Shown here: piece by piece, positions 27,475 to 36,850 of the stretch
Numbering within the stretch: position 1 is the first letter of the stretch
Layout: each line of letters begins with the position of its first letter
From: Limosilactobacillus pontis
Lineage (GTDB): Bacteria; Bacillota; Bacilli; Lactobacillales; Lactobacillaceae
Direction of reading: 5' to 3'
DNA: 64,000 bases
Assembly: GCF_002940945.1 (NCBI RefSeq)
Contig: NZ_PNFV01000004.1
Location: 1 to 64,000 of the forward strand
Made by a program: the position numbers and the translations under genes
Notes under the pieces: model-generated
Database searches by the model: none
What the model saw: the letters and a program-made list of their open reading frames with translations, nothing else
Told to the model about the DNA's origin: nothing

Positions 27475-28953
27475 GTGCTAGAAAATCAACGTCGGACAAT
27501 TGTGACTGGAGCCCTACTGCTCTCCAATATCATGGCTGGGATGGACGGAACGATCGTCAATACTGCCCTGCCAGCGATCACTAGCGATCTACACGCCTTA
27601 CAATACATGGGCTGGATCGTGGCCACTTTTCTGCTGGGGATGGCGGTGGCCACGCCCCTGTGGAGTAAGTTCGGGGAGCATAAGGGGAACAAGGTTGCCT
27701 ACATTAGCGCTACGACAATGTTTATGATTGGGGCCATCTTTCAAGGACTGGCGCCCAACATTCTCTGGTTCATCATTGCTCGGACGGTGATGGGAATCGG
27801 TGCTGGGGGAATGAATACAATTCCCTTCATCGTCTTTGCGGAGATCTACCAAAACCTGCGGAAGCGGGCCGAGGTGCTGGGGATCTCCAGTGCCTGCTTT
27901 GGAACGGCCTCAATCATCGGTCCGTTGCTTGGTGGCTGGCTAGTTGACACCTGGAGTTGGCACTGGGTCTTTTACGTTAACGTGCCGATTGCAATCATCG
28001 CGATTACCATCATCTCAATCTTCTATCGGAACTCAGGTCAGCAGGCGGCTGGTAAGCCGGTCGACTACCTTGGTGCCACCCTCCTGGTAACCAGTCTGAC
28101 TACGATCCTGGTGGCTGTTCAACTGATTGGATCAGTCTCCTGGTTAGTGGTTGGGGTCCTCTTTTTAGTCGGCGTGGGTCTGCTCTGTTGGATGGCCAGG
28201 GTCGACAACAGGGCAGCTGACCCAATCGTGCCGAGTCGGCTATTTAAGAACCGGGAGTTGGTGATCGACTTCTCGCTGTTTGTGATTATCTGGGGGTCCT
28301 TTATTGCCTTCATCACCTATATTCCGATGTGGGCTCAGGGATTGTTGGGGCTGAGCGCCCTTCTTGGAGGAATGACTCAGATTCCCGGTGCCATCACTAA
28401 CTTTATCGGTTCCGAGCTGGTGCCATTTCTCCAGGACCGCTGGGGAAAGTACTGGATCGTAACCTGTGGTGCGGCCTCAATCTTCATCGCCTTCCTTGGC
28501 ATCTGGATTGCCGGTGAGGATGCCCCGTTTTGGCTCTTACTGACAATGGGCGCCTTCGAGGGGATGGGGGTTGGATTAGTCTTCAATATTTTGCAGATTA
28601 ACGTCCAGACCGATGCCGAGCTACGGGACGTCCCAATTGCTACCTCGATGGGCTATTTGCTGCGGATTCTTAGCCAGACCTTGATGGCGGCTGCCTACGG
28701 GGTTATCCTCAATAACCAGTTGTTTAAGGGGGTTCAGCACTCCCATGGCATTACAATGACAATGCTGAATAAGCTGTCAAATGCCGAGACAGCCGGATCG
28801 CTACCAAAGGCTTTGGTACCAACAATGCGCAACATCCTATATAACGGTTACCGTGACATTATCATTGCGGCAATCATTCTGATCGTCATCTCACTCCTGA
28901 TCGTGATTCCGCTGGGTTGGAAGCACCATCTGGCGGCGCAAAAGAATGCATGA
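27475..28953 (+). CDS. DHA2-family MFS transporter (multidrug exporter type)
   Basis: A 492-aa membrane protein with about 14 hydrophobic segments, of the EmrB/QacA drug:proton antiporter group. It has the motif LDG-like MDGTIVNTALPAI in helix 1, RTVMGIGAGGMNTIP in helix 4, and the antiporter motif C-like FGTASIIGPLLGGWLVD in helix 5. It begins at GTG behind GGGAGG. No regulator or accessory gene is adjacent. Substrates (drugs, bile or other toxic compounds) are inferred from the family only. Confidence 0.87.
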   Translation: MLENQRRTIVTGALLLSNIMAGMDGTIVNTALPAITSDLHALQYMGWIVATFLLGMAVATPLWSKFGEHKGNKVAYISATTMFMIGAIFQGLAPNILWFIIARTVMGIGAGGMNTIPFIVFAEIYQNLRKRAEVLGISSACFGTASIIGPLLGGWLVDTWSWHWVFYVNVPIAIIAITIISIFYRNSGQQAAGKPVDYLGATLLVTSLTTILVAVQLIGSVSWLVVGVLFLVGVGLLCWMARVDNRAADPIVPSRLFKNRELVIDFSLFVIIWGSFIAFITYIPMWAQGLLGLSALLGGMTQIPGAITNFIGSELVPFLQDRWGKYWIVTCGAASIFIAFLGIWIAGEDAPFWLLLTMGAFEGMGVGLVFNILQINVQTDAELRDVPIATSMGYLLRILSQTLMAAAYGVILNNQLFKGVQHSHGITMTMLNKLSNAETAGSLPKALVPTMRNILYNGYRDIIIAAIILIVISLLIVIPLGWKHHLAAQKNA

Positions 28954-28960
28954 CAAAAAT

Positions 28961-29079
28961 AACGAGGCTGGGAAATAAGCTTCTCGGCGTCCTGTACGGC
29001 TAGCATAGGACGGAGGTTGACGCTGGAGGCGTCGGCCTTCGTTCGTAGCTAGACGCTAAGGACGCGCTTATTTCCCGTA
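28961..29079. repeat. Nested palindromic element
   Basis: A compact structured block follows the MFS gene. The outer arms GGGAAATAAGC (28970-28980) and GCTTATTTCCC (29066-29076) are perfect; inside lie GCGTCCT (28987-28993) with AGGACGC (29059-29065), CGGAGG with CCTTCG, and a GACGC/GCGTC hairpin at the tip. The first copy of AACGAGGCTGGGA (28961-28973) also pairs with TCCCAGCCTCGTT at the distal end of the following terminator. It may be a REP-like dispersed repeat or a structured 3' RNA; no second copy was seen in the window. Confidence 0.6.
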
Positions 29080-29104
29080 ACTACTTTATAATATTCGGAA
29101 TTGA

Positions 29105-29156
29105 AAAAGGGGCTGGCGAGAAAACAGAATTTTCTCCCAGCCTCGTTATTTTTTAT
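29105..29156. terminator. Bidirectional terminator between MFS and rarA genes
   Basis: GGCTGGCGAGAAAA pairs with TTTTCTCCCAGCC, with T runs on both strands. It overlaps the last codons of rarA on the minus strand. Confidence 0.8.
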
Positions 29157-30480
29157 TATCGGGGTGCTTCCGGTGCCATTCGGCGATCTGCGCCATCCGG
29201 GCCTTGAAACGGGGTTCAAAGCCCTGGTCGCCTGGATGATAGAAGTGGCTGCCGGCAAGTTCAGGCGGCATTGTCGTCATGGTCGTTAGTTTGTCCTTGG
29301 TATCGTGAGCGTACTGGTAACCTTGACCGTAGTGGAGGTCCTCCATCAGCTTGGTCGGGGCATTACGGATCTGCAACGGTACGGACAGGTTACCGGTCTT
29401 CTTGATTGCTGCATGGGCTTCCTGGCGGGCTTGGTAGGCGGCGTTAGACTTGGGAGCAATCGCCAAGTAAATCACGCACTCGGTTAGGTGGACGTCACAT
29501 TCCGGCATTCCCAGAAATTGACAGGCCTGAAAGGTGTTGATCGCCACGCGAAGTGCATTGGTGTCTGCCAGGCCAATGTCCTCACTGGCAAACCTGACCA
29601 GACGTCGAGCGATGTAGAGCGGATCCTCGCCGCCATCGATCATCCGTGAGCACCAGTAAACCGCAGCGTCCACGTCGCTATTGCGCATCGATTTATGAAG
29701 GGCCGAGATGATGTTGTAGTGCTCTTCACCGTGCTTATCGTAGCGCAAAGACTTAGTGTTGACCAGCTGGTCGAGGTCGTCAGTGGTGATGGTAACTTCT
29801 GTACCCGACCGCTGACTGTTGAGAACTGCCATCTCCAGGGTGTTGAGGGCAATCCTAGCGTCCCCATTGGCAAACTGAGCGATGGTATGGAGCTCGTCAG
29901 CTGCACAGTGGATCGTTAATCCAGGGAAACCGGCGGGATGATTAAGGGCCCGGCGCAGGACCTGCTCGACGTCCTCAGTGGTTAGTGACTTGAGGACGAA
30001 GACCCGGCAGCGGCTGAGCAGGGCCGCATTGATTTCAAACGACGGGTTTTCAGTTGTAGCTCCGATCAGGGTAATGCTACCGCGTTCGACAAAAGGAAGG
30101 AATGCGTCTTGCTGGGCCTTGTTAAACCGATGGATTTCGTCAATGAAGCAGATGGTCCGTTCCCCGTACTCGCGATTCTGATCGGCCTCTTCCATGATCT
30201 TACGGATGTCCCGGATGCTAGAGGTTACCGCACTGAAGGTGATAAAATGAGCCTTGGTCTGGTGAGCGATGATTTCCGCTAGTGTTGTTTTACCGATGCC
30301 GGGTGGCCCCCAGAAAATCATGGATGAGATCTGGTCGTTTTCAATGATGTCGCGTAGGACTTTTCCCGGCCCAAGCAGGTGGCGCTGCCCGACGAATTCA
30401 TCGATGGTGGTTGGCCGTACCCGGTTAGCCAGTGGGGTGCTAGCGGCGTTGCCCTGGGCAAACAGTGACTCTTGGTGCAT
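29146..30480 (-). CDS. rarA: Replication-associated recombination protein A (MgsA/RarA)
   Basis: A 444-aa AAA+ ATPase acting at stalled replication forks. Walker A is GPPGIGKT at residues 58-65, Walker B is TICFIDEIHRFN, the sensor is LIGATTENPSFE, and the C-terminal tetramerisation region ends in HFYHPGDQGFEPRFK, which is typical of the family. GGAG precedes the ATG. It is a single-gene unit divergent from the esterase gene. Confidence 0.94.
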   Translation of the reverse strand: MHQESLFAQGNAASTPLANRVRPTTIDEFVGQRHLLGPGKVLRDIIENDQISSMIFWGPPGIGKTTLAEIIAHQTKAHFITFSAVTSSIRDIRKIMEEADQNREYGERTICFIDEIHRFNKAQQDAFLPFVERGSITLIGATTENPSFEINAALLSRCRVFVLKSLTTEDVEQVLRRALNHPAGFPGLTIHCAADELHTIAQFANGDARIALNTLEMAVLNSQRSGTEVTITTDDLDQLVNTKSLRYDKHGEEHYNIISALHKSMRNSDVDAAVYWCSRMIDGGEDPLYIARRLVRFASEDIGLADTNALRVAINTFQACQFLGMPECDVHLTECVIYLAIAPKSNAAYQARQEAHAAIKKTGNLSVPLQIRNAPTKLMEDLHYGQGYQYAHDTKDKLTTMTTMPPELAGSHFYHPGDQGFEPRFKARMAQIAEWHRKHPDNKK

Positions 30481-30588
30481 ACTTAAAATCTCCTTTGCTC
30501 ATATTCTAAACTAAATCTTAACAAAATTGTATTATGAAGCGTGTTAGGATAAGGATAAAGATAAAGAGGTTTTAAAGGGGCGGAAGAA

Positions 30589-31575
30589 ATGGAAAAACTC
30601 AAACGGTTTCGGGGCGGATTAGCCGGTCGGTTGGTGAATAACTTAAGTAATAGTTTTCGTGATCTGCACCGGTGCGGTGAACACCGTTCCAATAAGGCCA
30701 CCTTCATTGAGATGGGGATCCAGCTCAGCGGCTTTAAGCACGCCCTTGCTGAACCTGCCGCGTATGACGAGCTGATCCGAACGGCCCGGCAGACTAATGC
30801 CCAGCGCTATGAACTGCCACAGGTGACTTTCGATGTTAAATTGCGTCAGCTGAAACACTACCGGATTCCAGTTTACGTTTTAAACGAGCGTGGCATTAAC
30901 CAGCGGGTGATTGTCTACCTGGCCGGTGGTGCTTACATTCAGCCCGCTGATAAGACTCACTGGCAGTACCTGAACCGCCTGGCCCAGGCAACTGGAGCCC
31001 GGATTTACGTTCCGATATACTCCTTGGCCCCCCAGCATAACTTTCGGGCCGCCTACCAGGAGGTTGCCCAACTGTATGGTAACCTCTACCAACAGGCACC
31101 GGCGAGCGATATAACCTTAATGGGTGACTCTGCTGGGGCGGGACTGGCATTGGGGTTCAGCGAATATTTAGGCCAGCGAGGTCTGCCTCAGCCTGGCCAT
31201 TTGATCTTGATCTCGCCGTGGCTGGATCTTGATCTGGCCAACCCAGTGATCGGCCGTTACGAGCATGATGATGTTACCCTGGCCTGCTACGGGTTGCGGC
31301 GGATTGCCGACCTGTGGGCGGGCGACACCAATCACCGCGATTACCGATTGAGCCCGTTGGATGGTAATCTGGATCAGCTCTGTGACGTACACGTTTATGC
31401 TGGTACCAGGGAGATTATGTATCCTGATGCTGCCCGGTTGGTGGAGCGGCTCAAGAATAGCCGAATTCCGGTGAACTTCACAGTGGGGCGGGGGATGTTC
31501 CATATCTACCCACTCTATCCGGTTCCCGAGGCCGATGTTGTGATGAAACAAGTTGTTAAGATTGTGAATAGTTAG
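30589..31575 (+). CDS. Alpha/beta hydrolase (esterase, HSL type)
   Basis: A 328-aa soluble alpha/beta hydrolase. The nucleophile is Ser161 in LMGDSAGAGLAL and the likely catalytic His is in GMFHIYPLYP near the C-terminus. The oxyanion-hole stretch reads YLAGGAYIQP, a variant of the usual HGGG. The pattern places it in the hormone-sensitive-lipase-like carboxylesterase group, cleaving short acyl esters. GGGGCGG precedes the ATG. Fifteen bases separate it from the DJ-1 gene, so the two probably share a transcript. Confidence 0.85.
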   Translation: MEKLKRFRGGLAGRLVNNLSNSFRDLHRCGEHRSNKATFIEMGIQLSGFKHALAEPAAYDELIRTARQTNAQRYELPQVTFDVKLRQLKHYRIPVYVLNERGINQRVIVYLAGGAYIQPADKTHWQYLNRLAQATGARIYVPIYSLAPQHNFRAAYQEVAQLYGNLYQQAPASDITLMGDSAGAGLALGFSEYLGQRGLPQPGHLILISPWLDLDLANPVIGRYEHDDVTLACYGLRRIADLWAGDTNHRDYRLSPLDGNLDQLCDVHVYAGTREIMYPDAARLVERLKNSRIPVNFTVGRGMFHIYPLYPVPEADVVMKQVVKIVNS

Positions 31576-31590
31576 GATGGAGTGATTATT

Positions 31591-32163
31591 TTGACAAAGG
31601 TAGCAGTTGTATTTGCACCTGGTTGTGAAGAAGTTGAAGGATTATCGATTATTGATGTGTTGCGGCGCATGGGGATCGAAGCGGCAATGGTAGGACTGGA
31701 AGAAATTAAGGTTCCTGGGGCGCACGGGATCGAATTGACCTGTGACCAAACCGTTGATGAACACTTGCTTGATTATGACTTGGTTGCCTTCCCTGGTGGT
31801 CGGGGTGGGGCTGAGAAGCTCCGTGACAACAGTCGGCTGGCGGACTTAATGCGTCAGCGAAACCAGCTGGGTAAGTGGAACGCCGCTATGTGTGCAGCAC
31901 CGATTGCCCTGGCTAAGTATGGCCTGTTGGACGGGCGCAACTATACCTGCTTTCCAGGATTCAATGAGGAGGTTGATCGTCTGGCTAAGGATGCCCACTT
32001 CAAGGAGACAATCACCGTGGTTGACCCTGCCGGCAAGGTGGTTACAAGCCGCGGCCCGGCTACGGCCCTGGCCTTTGCCTATCAGATTGCTGAGGTCCTT
32101 GGATATGATACTAAACAGATCAAGCATGAGATGCTCTATGACTATTTAATGGACCAGCGTTAA
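31591..32163 (+). CDS. DJ-1/PfpI family protein
   Basis: A 190-aa class I glutamine amidotransferase-like protein of the DJ-1 subgroup. The conserved nucleophile is Cys101 (AAMCAAPIALAKYGLL) with Glu17 in PGCEEVEG. Family members act as deglycases, chaperones or redox sensors; no single role can be chosen. The TTG at 31591 is preferred over an upstream GTG because GGATGG then lies at a normal distance. Cotranscribed with the esterase gene, followed by a strong terminator. Confidence 0.87.
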   Translation: MTKVAVVFAPGCEEVEGLSIIDVLRRMGIEAAMVGLEEIKVPGAHGIELTCDQTVDEHLLDYDLVAFPGGRGGAEKLRDNSRLADLMRQRNQLGKWNAAMCAAPIALAKYGLLDGRNYTCFPGFNEEVDRLAKDAHFKETITVVDPAGKVVTSRGPATALAFAYQIAEVLGYDTKQIKHEMLYDYLMDQR

Positions 32164-32172
32164 AAGTTACTA

Positions 32173-32214
32173 AAAGGAGCGGCACGTTTGTAAAAGCGTG
32201 CCGCTCCTTTTATC
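32173..32214. terminator. Strong bidirectional terminator
   Basis: A perfect 14-bp GC-rich stem (32173-32186 with 32197-32210) with T runs on both strands separates the converging DJ-1 and mprF genes. Confidence 0.9.
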
Positions 32215-32270
32215 ATCTTAATCAAAACAAGCCAGTGCAACTGAATAGTTGGCACCGACTTGTTCGTAAA

Positions 32271-34859
32271 CTAATTCTTGTTCAGCCAGAAGAAGAAAAG
32301 GTGGCGGTTCTGTTGATCGACTCGTTGGTTGACGACGCTGACTAGAATCAGCATGGTGGCGATCAGGGAATTCTTCTTCCGGTAGGCAATATAGCGTGGA
32401 TACCAGACTGAAGCGTACTTATCTTTGTAACGACGCAGACCCTGGAAGCCGTAGAGGTGGTAGCCATACTCATAGATGAAGTGAGCCGCCTTTTCTTCGA
32501 TGAAGCTGAATTGGTACTCGCCAACGTTGGAAAGGGGCGCCATCCCAAGGTCAAAGTAGGTGTAGCCGTTCTTCTGACCGTACTGGTACATGCTGATGAA
32601 GATTTTATCCATGATCCCGGACGGGGCATCCTTGCTGTGCCGCATCAGGTCAATGGTTAAAATTTCCTTGCCACCGGTTGGCATGAAGGTCGCAAAGGCA
32701 ACCATCTTGCCATTTTGGTCGCGAACGACACCAACCGGGGCCTGGTTAATGTAGTAAGGATCAAAGAAACCTAGGGAGAATCCCTTCTCAACCTGAGCGC
32801 CCAACCAGCTGTCTGAGACTCGCTTCAGTTCGGCCAATTGATCGGAAGTAAACGGCGGCTGTTCAACAGTGAAGGTGTAACCTTCCCGGTCAAACTTGTG
32901 CATTAGTGCTCGTTGTGAACGTTGCTTCTTCCCGGCCAAAGTAAAGTCGGCAAGTTTGACTAAGCCAGTTTCCCCAGTCTTGATGAAGTCAAAGCCAAAC
33001 TCGTGCAAGAGGAGGGTGACCTCACTGGAGACCTCATAGAAGACCAACTGGTAGTCATACTTATCCGCCGTCCGGATGAATTGCCGGAAGGCTGGGCGCC
33101 AGACATCCTTGTTGCCGATCGGGTCGCCCATCACGACGAGACGGTCGTTTTTCTTACGGTACATGAAGAAGAGCTGGTCATGCTTGTCTTCCTGATAGTA
33201 GTAAATTGCCTTATCCCTTAAGAATGCTAGGTGGCTGGTGGAGGACCCACCGAATTCGTTGATTACGCCTCGTACCCGATCGGCATCAAAATTGTGGACT
33301 ACGTTGAAGGGATCCCGGCCATATGTGAAGTAGCGTAGGATCAGTAATATCAGGATCAATCCGAGGAATAGGCCGATTAATCCGGAGAACCAGACACTTT
33401 CACCGGGGAAGAAGAGAAAGTCAGGGATATGGTGCTTGCTGATGTACTGTGGCGTGTTGATTACCCCGACAATTACGTAGAGGATGAAACTGCCGACGAA
33501 AATAATCCCATCAATCATAAATTTACCGACGGAGTACTGGAGTTTCTCTCGGTAGAGGACGTGACGAGACATTAACACGAGGAGCAAGACGATAACCAGG
33601 TAAATGGTCAAACCAAGTGTTCCTAAGTTCCAGATGGTGTTGACAATTCCAATCAACAGCAAGATCAAGGTCGGCCAGTAAGCTTTTTTGACCTTAGCCT
33701 GAAGTCCCCGAGCGCAAGCCAGCATAGCAACCGCAAACAGGATTGTGGTCATTTGGTGGAGGAAGAAGAAGGTGTAGGGATAGAGACGCTGGATGAGCTT
33801 GTTCTGGCTGGTCAGATCCGGCACTGAAGCAGTCAGCAGCATCAGAATTCCAGAGATATACATGAAGGCGGTGATCAAGAAGTAGGCTGTTTTGCGTACC
33901 ATCATCACCGGTAGGCCGTCAAAAAATTCGTTAACTTGTTCGGCCAGGTTGTGTAGGAACATGACTGCTGCCAGGATTAACGGAACGATGTAGTAGAAAA
34001 TCCGGAAGAGTAGCAGCCAGATGATAATAGTTGTCTGCGGTACCCCGAGAAGGGATAGTTCAAAGATCATCATAATGTCGAAGGAACCCAACGCACCAGG
34101 GATCATGGAGATAACCCCGAGAACTTGGGCGACGACGTAAAGGGGCAAGACACTGATCAGGTTGTCACGTACTCCGAGACACCAGCCAACCAGCAGGAAG
34201 AAGAGGGCTACGAAAAGCCATTCAAAGGTTGAGCTGGTGACAATGAAGGCTTCTAAACGGGGTGTAATATCCTTGAAGATGTTACTGTTATAGATCTGGG
34301 TGATGAAGAAGACAATTGGGAAGTAGAGCCCACCAGCAATTAACCAAATTGCATATTGGTTGAAATGACCGCCTTCGTGAAAGCCAAACATGATAATCAG
34401 AGCGACCCAGCAGAGAACCGATAGTCCGGATAGCAGGAAGATGGCAATCTTTGAGATTGCTAGCAGGATTTCCTTTTTGCTGGCATTTTTGCGGTAAAAA
34501 TAGGCCCGTAGTGACGATCCAAGCAGGCCCCCAAAGCCCGCAATGTTGGTTAGTGTATTGGTGATCCATCCGCAACGAACTATGTAGGATCGCTTAAATT
34601 TCCCGGGTAATAATCGGGTAACCGCAAAGTCATAACCGAGCATTGGGATCACGGCGATGCATCCGGCCACTGCCAGTAGCAGGATCTGCTCCCAGGTAAG
34701 GCCGGCGAGGCCAACGCCTACTTTATGCCAATCGACGGTCTTAAAAAAGTTACCGAGTGCATGGACGACAAACACAAGAACTGAGGTCACAAACAGTAGC
34801 TTGATGATTCGCGAGTACTTTTCCCACCAGGATTCCAAATGTCTACCTAGTGATTTCAT
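32271..34859 (-). CDS. mprF: Phosphatidylglycerol lysyltransferase/flippase
   Basis: An 862-aa bifunctional membrane protein that transfers lysine (or alanine) from aminoacyl-tRNA to phosphatidylglycerol and flips the product, lowering surface charge and giving resistance to cationic peptides. Residues about 1-500 contain some 13 to 14 hydrophobic helices (flippase and synthase membrane parts, with TNIAGFGGLLGSSLRAYFY). Residues about 530-830 form the GNAT-like aminoacyl transferase (DUF2156), including MVAFATFMPTGGKEILTIDL and YFDLGMAPLSNVG. Full length for the family. GGAGGAG precedes the ATG. Single-gene unit. Confidence 0.94.
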   Translation of the reverse strand: MKSLGRHLESWWEKYSRIIKLLFVTSVLVFVVHALGNFFKTVDWHKVGVGLAGLTWEQILLLAVAGCIAVIPMLGYDFAVTRLLPGKFKRSYIVRCGWITNTLTNIAGFGGLLGSSLRAYFYRKNASKKEILLAISKIAIFLLSGLSVLCWVALIIMFGFHEGGHFNQYAIWLIAGGLYFPIVFFITQIYNSNIFKDITPRLEAFIVTSSTFEWLFVALFFLLVGWCLGVRDNLISVLPLYVVAQVLGVISMIPGALGSFDIMMIFELSLLGVPQTTIIIWLLLFRIFYYIVPLILAAVMFLHNLAEQVNEFFDGLPVMMVRKTAYFLITAFMYISGILMLLTASVPDLTSQNKLIQRLYPYTFFFLHQMTTILFAVAMLACARGLQAKVKKAYWPTLILLLIGIVNTIWNLGTLGLTIYLVIVLLLVLMSRHVLYREKLQYSVGKFMIDGIIFVGSFILYVIVGVINTPQYISKHHIPDFLFFPGESVWFSGLIGLFLGLILILLILRYFTYGRDPFNVVHNFDADRVRGVINEFGGSSTSHLAFLRDKAIYYYQEDKHDQLFFMYRKKNDRLVVMGDPIGNKDVWRPAFRQFIRTADKYDYQLVFYEVSSEVTLLLHEFGFDFIKTGETGLVKLADFTLAGKKQRSQRALMHKFDREGYTFTVEQPPFTSDQLAELKRVSDSWLGAQVEKGFSLGFFDPYYINQAPVGVVRDQNGKMVAFATFMPTGGKEILTIDLMRHSKDAPSGIMDKIFISMYQYGQKNGYTYFDLGMAPLSNVGEYQFSFIEEKAAHFIYEYGYHLYGFQGLRRYKDKYASVWYPRYIAYRKKNSLIATMLILVSVVNQRVDQQNRHLFFFWLNKN

Positions 34860-34944
34860 TAAAACTCCTCCTTAGATTAGATAGCTAACGTAATTATTAT
34901 AAGCCATTTACCAGATCGTCGGGGAGACAATGCTAAATTAGTGG

Positions 34945-34973
34945 TTGACGGTTGAAGTAATTTCACGTATACT
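34945..34973 (+). promoter_or_regulatory. tRNA-Asp promoter
   Basis: TTGACG (34945-34950), a 17-base spacer and TATACT (34968-34973), ending 17 bases before the tRNA. Confidence 0.8.
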
Positions 34974-34990
34974 CATAGATGTTGTCAAAT

Positions 34991-35065
34991 GGTCCGTTGG
35001 TCTAGTTGGTTTAGGACGCATCCCTGTCACGGATGAGATCACGAGTTCGAGTCTCGTACGGACCG
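34991..35065 (+). tRNA. tRNA-Asp (GTC)
   Basis: A complete cloverleaf: acceptor GGTCCGT with ACGGACC, anticodon loop CTGTCAC on a CATCC/GGATG stem, and the T-loop TTCGAGT. The 3' CCA is not encoded. It is monocistronic, with its own promoter and terminator. Confidence 0.97.
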
Positions 35066-35070
35066 TCGTT

Positions 35071-35102
35071 AAAAAGTTGAGTCAGTTGACTCAACTTTTT
35101 TT
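35071..35102 (+). terminator. Terminator of tRNA-Asp
   Basis: A perfect 14-bp stem (35071-35084 with 35087-35100) ends in a T run, six bases after the tRNA. Confidence 0.9.
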
Positions 35103-35126
35103 GTATGCAAAATGAGGAGGCAAATA

Positions 35127-36002
35127 ATGGAAGCAAGTTGGCAGTACACGGGTACCGAGCCGATCAAAATCAAGAAGTTCTTACAGTCGTTAGGAATGGG
35201 GCACCGTCTCTTTAACGATATCAAGAAGGGGCAGGGGGAGTTCCTGGTTGATCACCGTCCGGTTCGACCAACCACCAAAATTCTGCCCAATCAGCCGCTG
35301 ACAATCAGAGTCAATCCTGAACCAGCTGATCCGACGGTGGCGGTTAGTCACGATCCATTGCAGGTTGTTTACGAAGACGATAATTGGATGGTCATTGATA
35401 AGCCAGCCGGGGTAACCTCAATCCCGGGACCCAGCGTGACTAACGGAACGATTCTAAACCGGGTCACTGGCTACCTGCTTGACCAGCAGTCTTCTGACCA
35501 ACGGCCTCACCTGATTACTCGGCTTGATCGTGATACTGGCGGCCTTTTGCTGGTAGCTAAGCACCATGTTGCTTCAAGTATGATCAGTCAGCAGGTTCAG
35601 CAACACCAAATGGTGAAGGAGTACACGGCCTTGGTGGGCGGCCATCTCACTAAAGATCATGGAATTATTGATAAGCCAATTGCTCGTGTGGCCGGTCAGG
35701 TCCAGCGAGTGGTGTCTGCCGAGGGTCAGCCAGCATCAACCGAATACTGGGTAGAGGCCGAGGGGACAGGCTGGACCCGCATTCGCGTTCGTCTACATAC
35801 CGGTCGAACTCACCAGATTCGGGTTCACTTTGCCGCAATTGGCCATCCCTTACTTGGTGATGCCCTCTATGGCGGCGATACCAGTCAGGGTGACCACCAA
35901 TTGCTTCACGCCAGTCGTCTGGCTTTTCGTGATCCATTTAGCCAGCGTCGGCTCAGCTTTACTTCTCCGCTGCCAGCATCTTTTACGAAAATTATGATAT
36001 AG
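35127..36002 (+). CDS. RluA-family pseudouridine synthase
   Basis: A 291-aa RNA-modifying enzyme that isomerises uridine to pseudouridine in rRNA or tRNA. Residues 1-65 resemble an S4-like RNA-binding domain; the catalytic motif HLITRLDRDTGG places the nucleophile at Asp134. The KP[AG]G motif is DKPAGVTS and the C-terminal block VRLHTGRTHQIRVHFA is complete. The ATG at 35127 follows GAGGAGG. RluD-type is likely among the several lactobacillar paralogues, but the target site cannot be read. Confidence 0.9.
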   Translation: MEASWQYTGTEPIKIKKFLQSLGMGHRLFNDIKKGQGEFLVDHRPVRPTTKILPNQPLTIRVNPEPADPTVAVSHDPLQVVYEDDNWMVIDKPAGVTSIPGPSVTNGTILNRVTGYLLDQQSSDQRPHLITRLDRDTGGLLLVAKHHVASSMISQQVQQHQMVKEYTALVGGHLTKDHGIIDKPIARVAGQVQRVVSAEGQPASTEYWVEAEGTGWTRIRVRLHTGRTHQIRVHFAAIGHPLLGDALYGGDTSQGDHQLLHASRLAFRDPFSQRRLSFTSPLPASFTKIMI

Positions 36003-36055
36003 ATGGGATAGGACTATCTTACTAGTTCATTTTCATCCCCCTTACAAGCACGAAG

Positions 36056-36098
36056 AGGCCTCCAGTGTTCGGAAGATCCGAATACTGGAGGCCTTTTG
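36056..36098. terminator. Bidirectional terminator
   Basis: A 17-bp stem (36056-36072 with 36078-36094) and a short T run sit between the converging pseudouridine synthase and DUF4811 genes. Confidence 0.88.
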
Positions 36099-36133
36099 TG
36101 TACTGTGTTGTTTCATTTATCTACGTTGGTAAG

Positions 36134-36850
36134 TTACTTCAATAAGGCTCGAACCATCTTGGCCTGGAACTCTTGTTCAGCCTGCTGGGCGACAGTTCTG
36201 ATCTGGGCAGCAGTCATGTGCGGGTTCTTAACCATAGCGGCTTGAACCCGGCCGGTAACGTAGGCCTGTCCCTGCTGACGGGCCATTGCTTGGGCCTGTT
36301 GACCAGCTGGTGACTTGGCACGAGCCTGCAGCTGCTTTGCTTGTTTGGTAGTTAACAGGACATAGGCCCGTGGGTATTCCAAAGTATTGGTCCGCTTGAC
36401 CAGCGTACCATCCATCCCGGACCAGGCATAGAGAATCTTATAAAAGTTATTCTTGAATCGCCAGCGAGTTGTGGTGGTCACAAGCCGGGGAGTGCCGGAC
36501 TGCTTCCACTTGACCTGACTGTGGGTATATTCGTTGGCTTGGGTGTGGCTTGGCTTAGTCTGGGTCGGCTTGGCCTTGTAAATGTAGACGTCATCCTTGC
36601 CACTAGTACCAACCGGCTGGTAAAGGGCCAGCGGCATTTTAGCGTTAACTGGATAGATCCGACGGCTGGTGGTTGTAGTGACCTGGTGCATACCGAAGTG
36701 GTGGCTATAGTTGAGGGTCATCAAGGCTGTTGAGCCGATGAAGACCAGGCCGGTGATGGTTGCCAGGATAATACGGGGAATCCGTCCTTGAACAAACATG
36801 ATACTGAGGAAGAAGCAGACAGCTCCGAGGAAGGTTAAGATAATAACCAT
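36134..36850 (-). CDS. DUF4811 family membrane protein
   Basis: A 238-aa protein with two N-terminal transmembrane helices (about residues 2-20 and 27-46), then a mainly extracytoplasmic domain with the stretch RYPVNAKMPLALYQPVGTSG-like region and a Gln/Ala-rich C-terminal helix (residues about 170-235). It matches DUF4811. Its start codon overlaps the stop codon of the DHA2 exporter gene by one base (TAATG), so the two are translationally coupled. By position it is likely an accessory subunit of that exporter; its molecular role is unknown. Confidence 0.85.
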   Translation of the reverse strand: MVIILTFLGAVCFFLSIMFVQGRIPRIILATITGLVFIGSTALMTLNYSHHFGMHQVTTTTSRRIYPVNAKMPLALYQPVGTSGKDDVYIYKAKPTQTKPSHTQANEYTHSQVKWKQSGTPRLVTTTTRWRFKNNFYKILYAWSGMDGTLVKRTNTLEYPRAYVLLTTKQAKQLQARAKSPAGQQAQAMARQQGQAYVTGRVQAAMVKNPHMTAAQIRTVAQQAEQEFQAKMVRALLK

